NCBI RefSeq assembly: GCF_014635325.1
Contig: NZ_BMCT01000012.1
Span: 62,001 to 126,000 of the forward strand
DNA length: 64,000 nucleotides
Source: Azorhizobium oxalatiphilum
GTDB taxonomy: Bacteria > Pseudomonadota > Alphaproteobacteria > Rhizobiales > Xanthobacteraceae
Direction of reading: 5' to 3'
Shown piece by piece: positions 15,935 to 25,275 of the stretch. Each line of letters opens with the position of its first letter. Within the stretch, counting starts at the first letter, position 1. The notes below the pieces were generated by a model. That model saw nothing but the letters and a program-made list of their open reading frames with translations, was not told where the DNA came from and ran no database searches. A program made the translations under genes and the position numbers.

Positions 15935-16603
15935 GTGAGACAGGCTTTTCGCTTCTTCCTCGGTGTCGCCTTGCTGCTTGGGTTCATTTCGCTCCCGGCG
16001 GCGGCCGCGACCGTGATCGACTATGCGAAGGTTCGCAATTACGAGAAGGCGATGCCCGCTTCCCCGGTGTCCAAGACGGCCGAGTCGGAAGTGATGGCGG
16101 CGCTGGCGCAGCAGCCTGCCTCCGTGCGCGATCCTTTGGGCCGCAAGCCGCTGATCCTCGGCAGCTCCACTGGCGCCTTCACCGCGGCGGGTGCAAGGGA
16201 GACCGCCTACCTCCTCTCGGCCGGGAAGCCTTCGGCCACCGATCTCAACACCACTATTCCGCAGCTGGTTCTGGTGCTGGAGGGCCAGCGAGCCACCGGA
16301 GCCTATGTCCTGCCGGCCACTGGCGGCTATCAGGCCATCGTCGGTGCGGTCGCGGGGGCGGATGGCAAGCGGGATCTGCTGCTGGAAGGCAGCTTCATGA
16401 ACATGGGGCAGATGGTGGTTTCGCTCGATGTGTTGCGCCTCGGGCCGGATGCGTCCACCTCTGTTCAGCGTACGCTCAAGGAGGTCTATTACGACGGCTG
16501 CGGCAATCCGCGCGGGGCGCGCGAGAAACGGGCAGCCACGATCCGCATTGCCGACGATGGTCAGATGGCGGTGAGCTGGCATGAACTGAAGTGCAGCAAC
16601 TAG
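15935..16603 (+). CDS. secreted protein, unknown function
   Basis: A 222-residue protein with a signal peptide (VRQAFRFFLGVALLLGFISL, cut near AAAA-TVID). The mature part has the N-terminal stretch DYAKVRNYEKAMPASPVSKTA and a C-terminal half rich in beta strands, ending in EVYYDGCGNPRGAREK...WHELKCSN with two cysteines that could pair. The GTG at 15935 has AAGGAG 6 nt upstream. The MFS gene begins 1 nt after its stop, so the two are translationally coupled. Not recognised. Confidence 0.65.
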   Translation: MRQAFRFFLGVALLLGFISLPAAAATVIDYAKVRNYEKAMPASPVSKTAESEVMAALAQQPASVRDPLGRKPLILGSSTGAFTAAGARETAYLLSAGKPSATDLNTTIPQLVLVLEGQRATGAYVLPATGGYQAIVGAVAGADGKRDLLLEGSFMNMGQMVVSLDVLRLGPDASTSVQRTLKEVYYDGCGNPRGAREKRAATIRIADDGQMAVSWHELKCSN

Positions 16604-16604
16604 G

Positions 16605-18068
16605 ATGGCGTATGGCAAGCCGGCTGCATCGCCACCCGGCCCATCGACCGACATCATCGAAAGCTCCATTCCCGCCCGGCTGGACCGTCTGCCGTGGCGA
16701 CGTTTTCATTGGCTGGTGGTAGTGGCGCTGGGCATCACCTGGATCCTCGACGGGCTGGAGGTGACGCTGGCCGGCTCGCTGGCCGGTGCGCTCAAGGACA
16801 GCCCGGTGCTGAAGTTCACACCGGCAGAGGTGGGACTGGCGGGCAGCGCCTATCTGGCGGGGGCTGTGACGGGCTCGCTGCTGTTCGGCTGGCTGGCGGA
16901 TCGCTTCGGCCGCAAGACGCTCTTCAATGTCACGCTGCTGGTTTATCTGGTGGCGACCGCTCTCACGGCCGTATCCTGGGATCTGGCGAGTTTCGCTCTC
17001 TTCCGTTTCCTCACCGGGGCGGGCATCGGCGGGGAATACAGCGCCATCAATTCGGCCATTCAGGAGTTGATCCCCGCGCGGCGGCGTGGCTGGACTGATC
17101 TTGTGATCAATGGAAGCTTCTGGGTGGGCGCCGCCCTGGGCGGGGTGGGCACCATCTTCCTGCTGGACCCGGCCCTGATCGACCCGGAGATCGGCTGGCG
17201 ATTGGCCTTCTTCCTCGGTGCGGTTCTGGGGCTCGTGATCCTCTATCTGCGCCGCTTCATTCCCGAGAGCCCGCGCTGGCTGATGACCCATGGCCGGCAC
17301 GCGGAAGCCGAGGACGTGATGGCGGATATCGAGGCACAGGTGGCGCGGAACGGAGAGGTGTTGCCCGAACCTGGCGGCAGCATCCGTGTGCGCTCCCATG
17401 CGACGCCCGATTTCGCAACCGTGCTGCATGTGCTGCTGCGCCTCTATCCCCGGCGCACACTTCTGGGCGTCGTGCTGATGACGGCACAGGCCTTTTTCTA
17501 CAACGCCATCTTCTTCTCCTACGCCATGATCCTCGGCACCTTCTACGGCGTGCCGAACGCGCAGGTGGGCTGGTATGTGCTGCCCTTCGCGGCGGGCAAT
17601 GTGCTGGGGCCGCTGCTGCTGGGGCGACTGTTCGATACCCTCGGCCGCAAGCCGATGATCGCCTTCACCTATGCCATGTCGGGCGGCTTGATCATCGCTA
17701 CCGGCGTGCTGTTCGAGCGGGAGATGCTGGATGCGACGACGCAGGTGCTGGCGTGGTCCTGTGCCTTCTTCTTCGCCTCAGCGGCGGCGTCTTCCGCCTA
17801 TCTCACTGTGGCGGAGAGCTTTCCGCTGGAGATACGGGCACTCGCCATCGCGCTCTTCTATGCGTTCGGAACTGGTATTGGTGGAGTGGTGGCGCCCTGG
17901 CTGTTCGGCGTGCTCATCGGCTCCGGTGCGCGGGCCGACGTGCTTCTGGGGTATATGCTGGCGGGTGGCCTGATGCTGCTGGCTGCGCTGGTGACTTTGT
18001 GGCTCGGCATCCGCGCCGAGCGTCAGCCTCTGGAGCAGGTGGCACGTCCACTGTCCGCCGTGGACTGA
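16605..18068 (+). CDS. MFS transporter (metabolite:H+ symporter type)
   Basis: A 12-segment major facilitator of 487 residues. The MFS signature between segments 2 and 3 is GWLADRFGRKTLF, repeated in the second half as GRLFDTLGRKPMI. IGGEYSAINSAIQELIP and RFIPESPRWLMTHGR are typical of the sugar/aromatic acid/organic acid symporter branch. The central loop (about 245-280) is cytoplasmic. Substrate unknown. It is coupled to the upstream secreted protein gene (TAG-G-ATG) and followed by a strong terminator. Confidence 0.88.
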   Translation: MAYGKPAASPPGPSTDIIESSIPARLDRLPWRRFHWLVVVALGITWILDGLEVTLAGSLAGALKDSPVLKFTPAEVGLAGSAYLAGAVTGSLLFGWLADRFGRKTLFNVTLLVYLVATALTAVSWDLASFALFRFLTGAGIGGEYSAINSAIQELIPARRRGWTDLVINGSFWVGAALGGVGTIFLLDPALIDPEIGWRLAFFLGAVLGLVILYLRRFIPESPRWLMTHGRHAEAEDVMADIEAQVARNGEVLPEPGGSIRVRSHATPDFATVLHVLLRLYPRRTLLGVVLMTAQAFFYNAIFFSYAMILGTFYGVPNAQVGWYVLPFAAGNVLGPLLLGRLFDTLGRKPMIAFTYAMSGGLIIATGVLFEREMLDATTQVLAWSCAFFFASAAASSAYLTVAESFPLEIRALAIALFYAFGTGIGGVVAPWLFGVLIGSGARADVLLGYMLAGGLMLLAALVTLWLGIRAERQPLEQVARPLSAVD

Positions 18069-18074
18069 GACGCG

Positions 18075-18107
18075 ACGGGGCGGGCGGATCGCTCCGCCCG
18101 CCCCGTT
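18075..18107 (+). terminator. terminator after the MFS gene
   Basis: A perfect 14-bp stem ACGGGGCGGGCGGA / TCCGCCCGCCCCGT with a TCGC loop, followed by TT. It lies between convergent genes and could act both ways. Confidence 0.75.
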
Positions 18108-18129
18108 CGGGGACTAACTCAGGACAATG

Positions 18130-18402
18130 TCACAGGCGGGAGGGCGTGCCCTCCATGGCCGGGCCCCAGTGCGGGTCGGCAGCGGGGGCCTGGATGGCGC
18201 CCTGCGGGGCGAACCGCACGGTGGCCTGCGCATTAGCCGGCAGCAGAGACTGGCTGGCAGCGGCAGCGCCAGGGAAGTGGCCCTGTGCGCTCAACGCGTA
18301 ATTATCGCGGTTGGCCTGCGAGATATATTCGTCCGCAGAAGCGGCGCCCGAGAAGGCAAGGCCGGCGGCAAGGGCGAGGGCGGCATAAGTCATGGTACGC
18401 AT
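18130..18402 (-). CDS. small secreted protein, unknown function
   Basis: A 90-residue protein with a signal peptide (MRTMTYAALALAAGLAFSGAASA-DEY). The mature 67 residues have no cysteine and are rich in alanine, glutamine and proline (YISQANRDNYALSAQGHF...). GGAG lies 7 nt before the ATG. It resembles short periplasmic proteins of Rhizobiales that I cannot name. It is convergent with the MFS gene and divergent from the ABC-F gene, with 251 bp of upstream DNA. Confidence 0.65.
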   Translation of the reverse strand: MRTMTYAALALAAGLAFSGAASADEYISQANRDNYALSAQGHFPGAAAASQSLLPANAQATVRFAPQGAIQAPAADPHWGPAMEGTPSRL

Positions 18403-18653
18403 GGGAGGTCTCCTTGATTTTCAGCGGTGCGTCGTTGGTGGCGCCCCGTTTCGAGAGAAGAGATAGCTCCGCAGCGGCTTCGGGATAATACGGATGTTGC
18501 GCGATTGATTGTGCCGGAACGCGCATCAATAGATCGGCTGCATCCCGGGCGGGACAGGCATGTCCGAAGTTTCGCGTTTGCCTCTCGGCGCAATGCAGCA
18601 AGGTCTGCTAAAAGGCCCGCGCATTCCCCCCAACGCAGGCGTCGCGGACAGGC

Positions 18654-20276
18654 ATGATCAGGCTCGACAACATCAGCAAGCAGAACGGCAAGCAGATCGT
18701 CTTCATCGAGGCATCCGCCGCTTTGCTGAAGGGCGAGAAGATCGGCCTCGTCGGTCCCAATGGCGCGGGCAAGACCACGCTGTTCCGCATGATCACCGGC
18801 CAGGAGCCGCCCGATGAGGGCCAGGTCTCCGCCGATCGCGGCATCACCATCGGCTATTTCAATCAGGACGTGGGCGAGATGTCCGGCCAGAGCGCGCTCG
18901 CGGCCGTGATGGACGGCGCCGGCCCGGTGAGCGTGGTGGCGGCCGAGCTGAAGGAGATCGAGATCGCTCTCGGTGATCCCGACCGCGCCGACGAGATGGA
19001 AGCGCTGGTCGAGCGGTATGGCGAGGTGCAGGGCCGGTTCGAGGAACTGGGCGGCTATGCGCTGGAGGGCCGCGCCTCGGAGGTGCTGGACGGCCTCGGC
19101 TTCAGCCAGGAGATGATGGACGGCGACGTCGGCAAGCTCTCCGGCGGCTGGAAGATGCGCGTGGCGCTGGGCCGCATCCTGCTCATGCGCCCCGACGTGA
19201 TGCTGCTCGACGAGCCGAGCAACCATCTCGACATCGAAAGCCTGATCTGGCTGGAAGATTTCCTGCGCGGCTATGACGGCGCGCTGATGATGACCGCGCA
19301 TGATCGCGCCTTCATGAACCGCATCGTCAACAAGGTGGTGGAGATCGACAGCGGCACGCTCACCTCCTACACCGGCAATTACGAATTCTACGCCGAGCAG
19401 CGGGCGCTGGCGGACAAGCAGCAGCAGGCACAGTTCGAGCGCCAGCAGGCCATGCTCGCCAAGGAAATCGCCTTCATTGAGCGCTTCAAGGCACGCGCCT
19501 CCCATGCCGCGCAGGTGCAGAGCCGGGTGAAGAAGCTGGACAAGATCGACCGCGTGGAGCCGCCGCGCCGTCGCCAGACCGTGACCTTCGAATTCCAGCC
19601 CGCGCCGCGCTCCGGCGAGGACGTGGTGACGCTGAGCGGCGTCAACAAGGCCTATGGCTCCAAGGTCATCTATGACGGGCTCGATTTCTCGATCCGCCGC
19701 AAGGAGCGCTGGTGTGTGATGGGGGTGAACGGCGCGGGCAAGTCCACGCTGCTCAAGCTGGTCACTGGCTCAACCAATCCCGACACCGGCATCGTCAAGC
19801 TGGGCGGCAGCGTGAAGCTCGGCTATTTCGCGCAGCACGCCATGGAAGTTCTGGACGGCGAGCGCACCGTGTTCGAATCGCTGGAGGACGCCTTCCCGCA
19901 GGCGGGGCAGGGCTCCCTGCGCTCGCTGGCCGGCTGCTTCGGCTTCTCGGGCGACGACGTGGAGAAGCGCTGCCGCGTGCTGTCCGGCGGCGAGAAGGCC
20001 CGGCTCGTGATGGCCATGATGCTGTTCGATCCGCCGAACTTCCTGGTTCTGGACGAGCCCACCAACCATCTCGACATCGCCACCAAGGAAATGCTGATCG
20101 ACGCTCTGGCGAATTACGAGGGCACCATGCTCTTCGTCTCGCATGATCGCCATTTCCTCGCCGCGCTGTCCAACCGCACGCTGGAACTGACGCCGGATGG
20201 CATTCACCAATATGGCGGCGGCTATACGGAATATGTGGCCCGTACCGGACAGGAAGCGCCGGGCCTGCGGCACTGA
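18654..20276 (+). CDS. ABC-F family ATPase (ribosome-associated type)
   Basis: A 540-residue soluble protein with two ABC ATPase domains and no membrane segment. Domain 1 has Walker A GPNGAGKTT (34-42), signature LSGGWKMRVALGR and Walker B VMLLDEPSNHLD. A helical linker with YTGNYEFYAEQRALADKQQ follows; it is the P-site tRNA interaction motif of the family. Domain 2 has GVNGAGKST, LSGGEKARLVMAM and FLVLDEPTNHLD. Length and layout fit the YbiT-like branch. ABC-F proteins bind the ribosomal E site and relieve stalling or give antibiotic resistance. Confidence 0.93.
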   Translation: MIRLDNISKQNGKQIVFIEASAALLKGEKIGLVGPNGAGKTTLFRMITGQEPPDEGQVSADRGITIGYFNQDVGEMSGQSALAAVMDGAGPVSVVAAELKEIEIALGDPDRADEMEALVERYGEVQGRFEELGGYALEGRASEVLDGLGFSQEMMDGDVGKLSGGWKMRVALGRILLMRPDVMLLDEPSNHLDIESLIWLEDFLRGYDGALMMTAHDRAFMNRIVNKVVEIDSGTLTSYTGNYEFYAEQRALADKQQQAQFERQQAMLAKEIAFIERFKARASHAAQVQSRVKKLDKIDRVEPPRRRQTVTFEFQPAPRSGEDVVTLSGVNKAYGSKVIYDGLDFSIRRKERWCVMGVNGAGKSTLLKLVTGSTNPDTGIVKLGGSVKLGYFAQHAMEVLDGERTVFESLEDAFPQAGQGSLRSLAGCFGFSGDDVEKRCRVLSGGEKARLVMAMMLFDPPNFLVLDEPTNHLDIATKEMLIDALANYEGTMLFVSHDRHFLAALSNRTLELTPDGIHQYGGGYTEYVARTGQEAPGLRH

Positions 20277-20289
20277 GGGCTGAAAGCTC

Positions 20290-21951
20290 TCACCCCTCAG
20301 CCTTCAGCAGCGCCTCCAGCGCTTCCAGCCGATCCGCTTCGCGGGGCGGCTTGTCCCAGCGCAGGCGGGCGATGCGGGGAAAGCGCATGGCGACGCCCGA
20401 GCGGTGCCGGGTTGAGCGCGCCAAACCTTCGAAGGCGACTTCCAGCACCAGCCCTTCGTCTGGTTCGTGCACCACTTCGCGCACCGGGCCGAAGCGGTTG
20501 ATGGTGGAGCGGCGCACGAACTTGTCGATCTCGATGAGCTCCTGATCTGTAAAGCCGAAATAGGCCTTACCGACAGGCACCAGAACATCGCCGCCTTCCT
20601 CGCCCTTGGTCCAGACGCCGAAGGTATAGTCGGAATAGAAGGAAGAGCGCTTGCCGTGGCCGCGCTGGGCATACATCAGCACGGCATCCACCGTGTGCGG
20701 ATCGCGCTTCCATTTCCACCACGGCCCCTTGGGGCGGCCGGGCAGATAGGCGCTGTCCCACGCCTTCAGCATCACCCCTTCGACCGCGGCCGCATCCTCG
20801 CCCGCTCCGGCGGATGACGGGTCCGCACGGGCGGCGGTGAGCTGTTCCCAGGTGTCGAAGGGTACCATGGGGGAGAGGTCCATGCGATCGTGGCCTTCTG
20901 CCATCAACCGGGCGGCCAGCGCCTCCAGCTTGGCGCGGCGGGCGCGGAAGGGCAGGGGGCGCAGGTCTTCGCCATCCTCTGCCAGAAGGTCATAGGCGCG
21001 AATATGGGCGGGGAATTCCGCCAGCATCTTCGCCGTCACGCTCTTGCGGTTGAGCCGTTGCTGAAGAACGTTGAAGGACTGCACGCGGGTGTGGCGCATC
21101 ACCAGCAGTTCGCCGTCGATGGCGCCGTCGAAATCCAGTGCCTCCATGAGATCCGGAAAGGCGCCGGAAATATCCTCGCCGGTGCGGCTGTAGAGGCGGC
21201 CAACGCGCTTGCCCTCTGCATCCCGCCCGCAGACGGCCTGCACGCGTATGCCGTCCCACTTCCATTCGGCGGCGTAAGCATCGGCTTCAAGCGCACTGAA
21301 ACTCTCGTCCTCCACCGCATGGGCCAGCATTACCGGCCGGAACGGCACCGGATCCAGCGTCTCGGGGCGTTCGGCCTTCCCTTCGACCCAGGCGAACAGT
21401 TCGCGATAAGGCATGGCGAGGCCGGGCCACACCAGTTCCACTTCGTCGGGTGGAATGTCGCCCAGCGAAGCCACCGCCGTCTTGGCGAGGCGGGCGGAGG
21501 CGCCCACGCGCAGTGATCCTGTGATCAGCTTCAGCAGCGCCCAGCGGCCGGTCTCGTCCAGTCCGTCGAGCCACATGCTGAGCTGGCGCGGCAGATCGCG
21601 CTTGGGCAGCGTCTCCAGACCTTCCACGATCTCGGAGAGGAAGGGCGGGTGGTTGGCATTGGCGGCCTCCGCCTCCTTCGGGATGGGCCACATGAGGGCG
21701 ACGGTCTCCGAGAGGTCGCCCACATAGTCGTAGGACATTTCGAACAGCACCGGGTCCGTGCGCTCGGCGATCAGCGCGCGGATGAGCGCCGGCTTGGCAT
21801 TGGTGAAGGATAGTTTTCCGGTGAGCGCCGCCAGCGCCACCCCGCGCTCCGGATCGGGCGTCATGCGGAAATAGTCCGCCATCAGGCGGATCTTGGCGTT
21901 GCGGCGCGGTTCGTAGGAGAGGCGGTCCAGCAGTTCGGCGAATTCGTTCAT
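20290..21951 (-). CDS. ATP-dependent DNA ligase (exonuclease-linked family)
   Basis: A 553-residue ligase with an N-terminal helical DNA-binding domain (1-200), an adenylation domain with the nucleotidyl-lysine K231 in EWKWDGIRVQ, motif III/IIIa DGELLVMR, motif IV EGVMLKAWDSAYLPGR and motif V WWKWKRDP, and a C-terminal OB domain. It fits the ATP-dependent ligase family found next to a metallo-beta-lactamase-fold exonuclease. The start ATGA overlaps the stop of that exonuclease by 4 bp, so the two are made together, probably for DNA end repair. The usual helicase and phosphoesterase partners are absent here. Confidence 0.93.
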   Translation of the reverse strand: MNEFAELLDRLSYEPRRNAKIRLMADYFRMTPDPERGVALAALTGKLSFTNAKPALIRALIAERTDPVLFEMSYDYVGDLSETVALMWPIPKEAEAANANHPPFLSEIVEGLETLPKRDLPRQLSMWLDGLDETGRWALLKLITGSLRVGASARLAKTAVASLGDIPPDEVELVWPGLAMPYRELFAWVEGKAERPETLDPVPFRPVMLAHAVEDESFSALEADAYAAEWKWDGIRVQAVCGRDAEGKRVGRLYSRTGEDISGAFPDLMEALDFDGAIDGELLVMRHTRVQSFNVLQQRLNRKSVTAKMLAEFPAHIRAYDLLAEDGEDLRPLPFRARRAKLEALAARLMAEGHDRMDLSPMVPFDTWEQLTAARADPSSAGAGEDAAAVEGVMLKAWDSAYLPGRPKGPWWKWKRDPHTVDAVLMYAQRGHGKRSSFYSDYTFGVWTKGEEGGDVLVPVGKAYFGFTDQELIEIDKFVRRSTINRFGPVREVVHEPDEGLVLEVAFEGLARSTRHRSGVAMRFPRIARLRWDKPPREADRLEALEALLKAEG

Positions 21952-23021
21952 GACGCGCCATCCTGTGGCGCCGCATCCGGCCCGGCCTCGGCCTCGGCCA
22001 CCGCCTCGCCCTCCGCCGCCTCGTCTTCCTCCGTATAGCCCACCATGTGCAGCGGTTTGGCGCGCAGGCCCCGCGTGCCGGCCCAATGCACGAGGGCGTC
22101 CTCGGCGCCGTGTGTCACCCACAGCTCCTCGCAGCCGGTCGCGGTGACGCTGGCCATCAGCCCGTCCCAGTCCGCATGGTCGGAGACGACGAGCGGCAGC
22201 TCGATGCCGCGTTGCCGGGCGCGGGCACGCACCCGCATCCAGCCCGAGGCGAAGGCGGTGACGGGATCGGGGAAGTTGCGGGTCCAGATGTCGGTGATGG
22301 CGGACGGAGGGGCTATGATGATGGCACCGGCCAGATCCGCCTTCTTCACCCCCTTCACGTGCCGCACCTCGCCGAGCGGCACGCCGGCTTGTTCGTAATA
22401 GGCCGAGATGGCGGTCAGTGCGCCGTGCACATAGAGCGGAGCCGAGTGCCCCGCCTGTCGGATCAGCGCCATCATGCGCTGGGCCTTGCCGAGCGAATAG
22501 GCGCCGAGCACATGGGCGCGCTCGGGAAACAGCGCCACCGATTTCATCAACTTGGCGGTCTCGTGCGACGCGTCCGGATGACGGAATACCGGCAGGCCGA
22601 AGGTGGCTTCCGAGATGAATACGTGGCAGCGCACCGGCACGAAGGGGGCGCAGGTGGGATCGTGTGCATCCTTGTAGTCGCCGGACGCCACGATGGTGAG
22701 CCCGCGCCAGTCCAATGCCATCTGCGCCGAGCCCAGTACATGGCCGGCGGGATGGGCGGTGATACGCACGCCGTTCACATCCACGCTCTCGCCATAGGCA
22801 ATCGCCTGCGTCTCGCCAGCGAAGTCCGCGCCATAGCGCAGGGCCATGATGCTCAGCGTCTCGCGGGTGGCGAGCACCTTCCCGTGGCCGCGTCGGGCAT
22901 GATCGGAATGGCCGTGCGTGATCACTGCGCGGGCCACAGGGCGCGTCGGGTCCACGTAGAAATCGCCGGCCGGGGAATAAAGGCCCTTGGGCGAGGGGCA
23001 GAGAAGCTCTTCCGGGCGCAT
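21948..23021 (-). CDS. ligase-associated DNA exonuclease (metallo-beta-lactamase fold)
   Basis: A 357-residue protein of the CPSF/SNM1-like branch. The zinc motif is HGHSDH (H36, H38, D40, H41), followed by HPAGHVLGSAQM and VVASGDYKDAHDPTC, and VVSDHADWDGL near the C-terminus as in beta-CASP proteins. The last 20 residues are an acidic-alanine tail. It precedes and overlaps the DNA ligase. The ATG at 23021 is used; a TTG two codons upstream is in frame. The divergent methyltransferase starts within 50 bp, so promoters must overlap. Confidence 0.92.
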   Translation of the reverse strand: MRPEELLCPSPKGLYSPAGDFYVDPTRPVARAVITHGHSDHARRGHGKVLATRETLSIMALRYGADFAGETQAIAYGESVDVNGVRITAHPAGHVLGSAQMALDWRGLTIVASGDYKDAHDPTCAPFVPVRCHVFISEATFGLPVFRHPDASHETAKLMKSVALFPERAHVLGAYSLGKAQRMMALIRQAGHSAPLYVHGALTAISAYYEQAGVPLGEVRHVKGVKKADLAGAIIIAPPSAITDIWTRNFPDPVTAFASGWMRVRARARQRGIELPLVVSDHADWDGLMASVTATGCEELWVTHGAEDALVHWAGTRGLRAKPLHMVGYTEEDEAAEGEAVAEAEAGPDAAPQDGAS

Positions 23022-23067
23022 GGTCAAAAGCTATATGGGAAGCATTCCTCAATCCCGCGAGGCCCGC

Positions 23068-24027
23068 GTGGTTCCCGATCATCGTCCCCAGACCCAGCCT
23101 TTGTTCGCCTCATCCGGCAACCCAGCCCTCGACCGCAGGCTCGACTGGGCGCGGGCAGACCTCGAGGCGGGCGATGCCGCGGCCGCCGCCGAGCTTCTGA
23201 CGGACACGGTGGGCGAAGCTCCGGGCTTCGTCGCGGCATGGTTCCTGCTCGGCGAAGCGCGGCAGGCGGCGGGCGACACTGCGGGTGCGGCGGACGCCTT
23301 CAGGCAGGCGCGCGATCGCGATCCGGCGGATGCGCTGGGCGCGGGCCTGCGGCTCGCCCAGCTTGGTGCCACGGCAGCGGAAGATGCCATGTCGCCGGAC
23401 TATGTGCGCACGCTGTTCGATCAATATGCGCCGCGCTTCGATACGGCGCTGCGGGACAAGCTCGCCTATCGGGGGCCGGAGGTGTTGGCGGCGGCTGTGG
23501 ATGCCGTGTGCGCCGCGCGCGGCCGCCCGGCGCGGTTCGCGCGCGCGCTGGATCTCGGCTGCGGCACCGGCCTTGCCGCGCCGCTGTTCGCGGACAAGGT
23601 AGAGGTACTGGATGGCGTCGATCTCTCCCCCGCCATGGTGGAACGGGCCGAGGCACTCGGCCTCTATGCCCGGCTTGAGGTGGGCGAGATGGGCGCGGCG
23701 CTGGAGGCGGTGACGCCCGGCAGTCTGGATCTGGTGCTGGCGGCGGATGCGCTCTGCTATGTGGGGGATCTCGGCCCCATATTCCGCGCCGCGCAGATCG
23801 CCATGGCCTCGCAGGCTCTCTTCGCCTTCACGGTGGAGACGCATGCGGGAGAAGGCCTGCTCCTGCGCGAGACCCTGCGCTACGCGCATGCAGAGGCGCT
23901 GGTGCGTTCTGAAGCCTCGGCAGCCGGCCTTGCCGTGCTCACGCTGGAACCACGCTCCACCCGCACCGAGAAAGGCGCGCCCGTGCCGGGGCTGGTGGCG
24001 GTGCTTGCCCGTTCAGTCGATCTGTAG
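23068..24027 (+). CDS. TPR-containing class I SAM-dependent methyltransferase
   Basis: A 319-residue protein. Two TPR-like helical repeats (about 15-85, DLEAGDAAAAAELLTDTV and EARQAAGDTAGAADAFRQA) precede a Rossmann methyltransferase domain with SAM motif I ALDLGCGTGLAA and the acidic end of strand 2, VEVLDGVDLS. MSPDYVRTLFDQYAPRFD before it is typical of this family. The TPR part probably binds the protein substrate; the target is unknown. The GTG at 23068 has GAGG 5 nt upstream; an ATG at 23035 is the alternative. The 3' end overlaps the convergent phosphatase gene by 15 bp. Confidence 0.82.
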   Translation: MVPDHRPQTQPLFASSGNPALDRRLDWARADLEAGDAAAAAELLTDTVGEAPGFVAAWFLLGEARQAAGDTAGAADAFRQARDRDPADALGAGLRLAQLGATAAEDAMSPDYVRTLFDQYAPRFDTALRDKLAYRGPEVLAAAVDAVCAARGRPARFARALDLGCGTGLAAPLFADKVEVLDGVDLSPAMVERAEALGLYARLEVGEMGAALEAVTPGSLDLVLAADALCYVGDLGPIFRAAQIAMASQALFAFTVETHAGEGLLLRETLRYAHAEALVRSEASAAGLAVLTLEPRSTRTEKGAPVPGLVAVLARSVDL

Positions 24028-24519
24028 GGCGAAGGGCTCGCCCTCGAAGGCATCAGCCCCGCGCCCGATGGAGGCGATGGCTTTTACCATGCGCCCCTCG
24101 CGGTGAAGTGCCGTGTCGCCCAGAGCCACGAGGCGGGCATTGGGCGTGGCGCTTGGCGATGCCTGCCGCAGGCGGAGCGCCAGTTCCATCTCGTCGCGCT
24201 CGGGCATCAGGGCGCAGAGCGTCGTGTAGGCCGCCGCCGTCGAGCGCGAGATGCCCGCATAGCAATGAATGACGAGCGGCGCCTCGCGCGGCCACAGGGT
24301 CACAAAGTCCAGCAGGTCGCGCATGTGGGCACCGCCGGGGGCCACCAGTCCTTCCGCTTCCTCGACGATGTCGTTGATGCCGAGGAAGAGATGATGGGTG
24401 GGGTCCACATTGTTCGGCCGCGTCACCGCCGTGCCCCCGTTGATGAGGGTGATGACGTGGCGGGCGCCGGTGCGCTCCACGGTCTCGTGGAGGCGGGAGA
24501 GGGAGCAGACGTGGATCAT
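24013..24519 (-). CDS. dual-specificity/tyrosine phosphatase-like protein
   Basis: A 168-residue cysteine phosphatase. The P-loop is HCYAGISRSTA (H85, C86, R92 in the C-x5-R signature), and a possible general acid is in FLGINDIVEEAEG. Similar small bacterial proteins are annotated as protein tyrosine phosphatases; the physiological substrate is not known. The ATG overlaps the TGA of the upstream HD-domain gene by 4 bp (ATGA), so the two are a coupled pair. GAGGA lies 9 nt upstream. Confidence 0.85.
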   Translation of the reverse strand: MIHVCSLSRLHETVERTGARHVITLINGGTAVTRPNNVDPTHHLFLGINDIVEEAEGLVAPGGAHMRDLLDFVTLWPREAPLVIHCYAGISRSTAAAYTTLCALMPERDEMELALRLRQASPSATPNARLVALGDTALHREGRMVKAIASIGRGADAFEGEPFALQID

Positions 24520-25148
24520 CGGACGATTTCCTCGAACCGCGCCAGGAACTTCTGTTTGGCCTCCTGTGCGCTCCATGGAGAGAGATAGGATGCCTCCACG
24601 TCCGCGTCGAGACCGGGGGCGCGACCGAAGAACTTTTGCGCTTCCGTGTGCGAGAAGCCGGCGAGGCGCGTGGCTTCCAGATAGGCGGCGGCCCGATCAG
24701 CGGCCTTGGTGATCTTGTGCAGCGCGGTCGGCCATTTCGGCGGCAGGCCGAAGCGCAGGCTGATGGCGGCCAGAAGGCGCTCCTCCACCGGCTTGTAGCC
24801 GCCCCCGATCATGGCCTTGAGCGGCGAGATCATGTCGCCGATCACATATTCCGGGGCATCGTGCAGCAGCACCGCGAGGCGCCAGGCGCGGTCAAGGTCG
24901 TGGCTCGCCTCGCGGGCAAGCCGTTCCACCAGCAGGGAATGCTGGGCGACGGAGAAGATATGGTCGCCGCTGGTCTGCCCGTTCCAGCGGGCGACGCGGG
25001 CGAGGCCGTGAGCGATGTCCTCGATCTCGATGTCCAGCGGCGAGGGGTCCAGCAGATCCAGCCGGCGGCCGGAGAGCATGCGCTGCCAGGCGCGGGGGCG
25101 TGGGGCGCCGCGGCCACTCGACTTTGCCGTTTCGCCTGTTGCTGTCAC
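24516..25148 (-). CDS. HD-domain hydrolase (YfbR-like)
   Basis: A 210-residue HD-superfamily phosphohydrolase. The metal site is VAQHSLLVERLAR (first His), LAVLLHDAPEYVIGD (HD pair) and KAADRAAAYLEA (distal Asp). The same layout is found in YfbR-type 5'-nucleotidases. RAWQRMLSGRRLDLLDPSPLDIEIEDIAHGL is a conserved N-terminus in rhizobial homologues as I recall, so the GTG at 25148 is preferred over the ATG at 25079. It is the first gene of an operon with the phosphatase. Confidence 0.8.
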   Translation of the reverse strand: MTATGETAKSSGRGAPRPRAWQRMLSGRRLDLLDPSPLDIEIEDIAHGLARVARWNGQTSGDHIFSVAQHSLLVERLAREASHDLDRAWRLAVLLHDAPEYVIGDMISPLKAMIGGGYKPVEERLLAAISLRFGLPPKWPTALHKITKAADRAAAYLEATRLAGFSHTEAQKFFGRAPGLDADVEASYLSPWSAQEAKQKFLARFEEIVR

Positions 25149-25275
25149 GCGCGGTCTGCCTGTGCTGATTCTTGATCTGTTCTCCTGATAGCCTGCGTCA
25201 GGCCCGCGAGAAAGACCCGCGCACCTGCGAAGCCTGCTAGGAAAGGGCGCGTTTCCTGGGAGCCCAGCGCCGATC

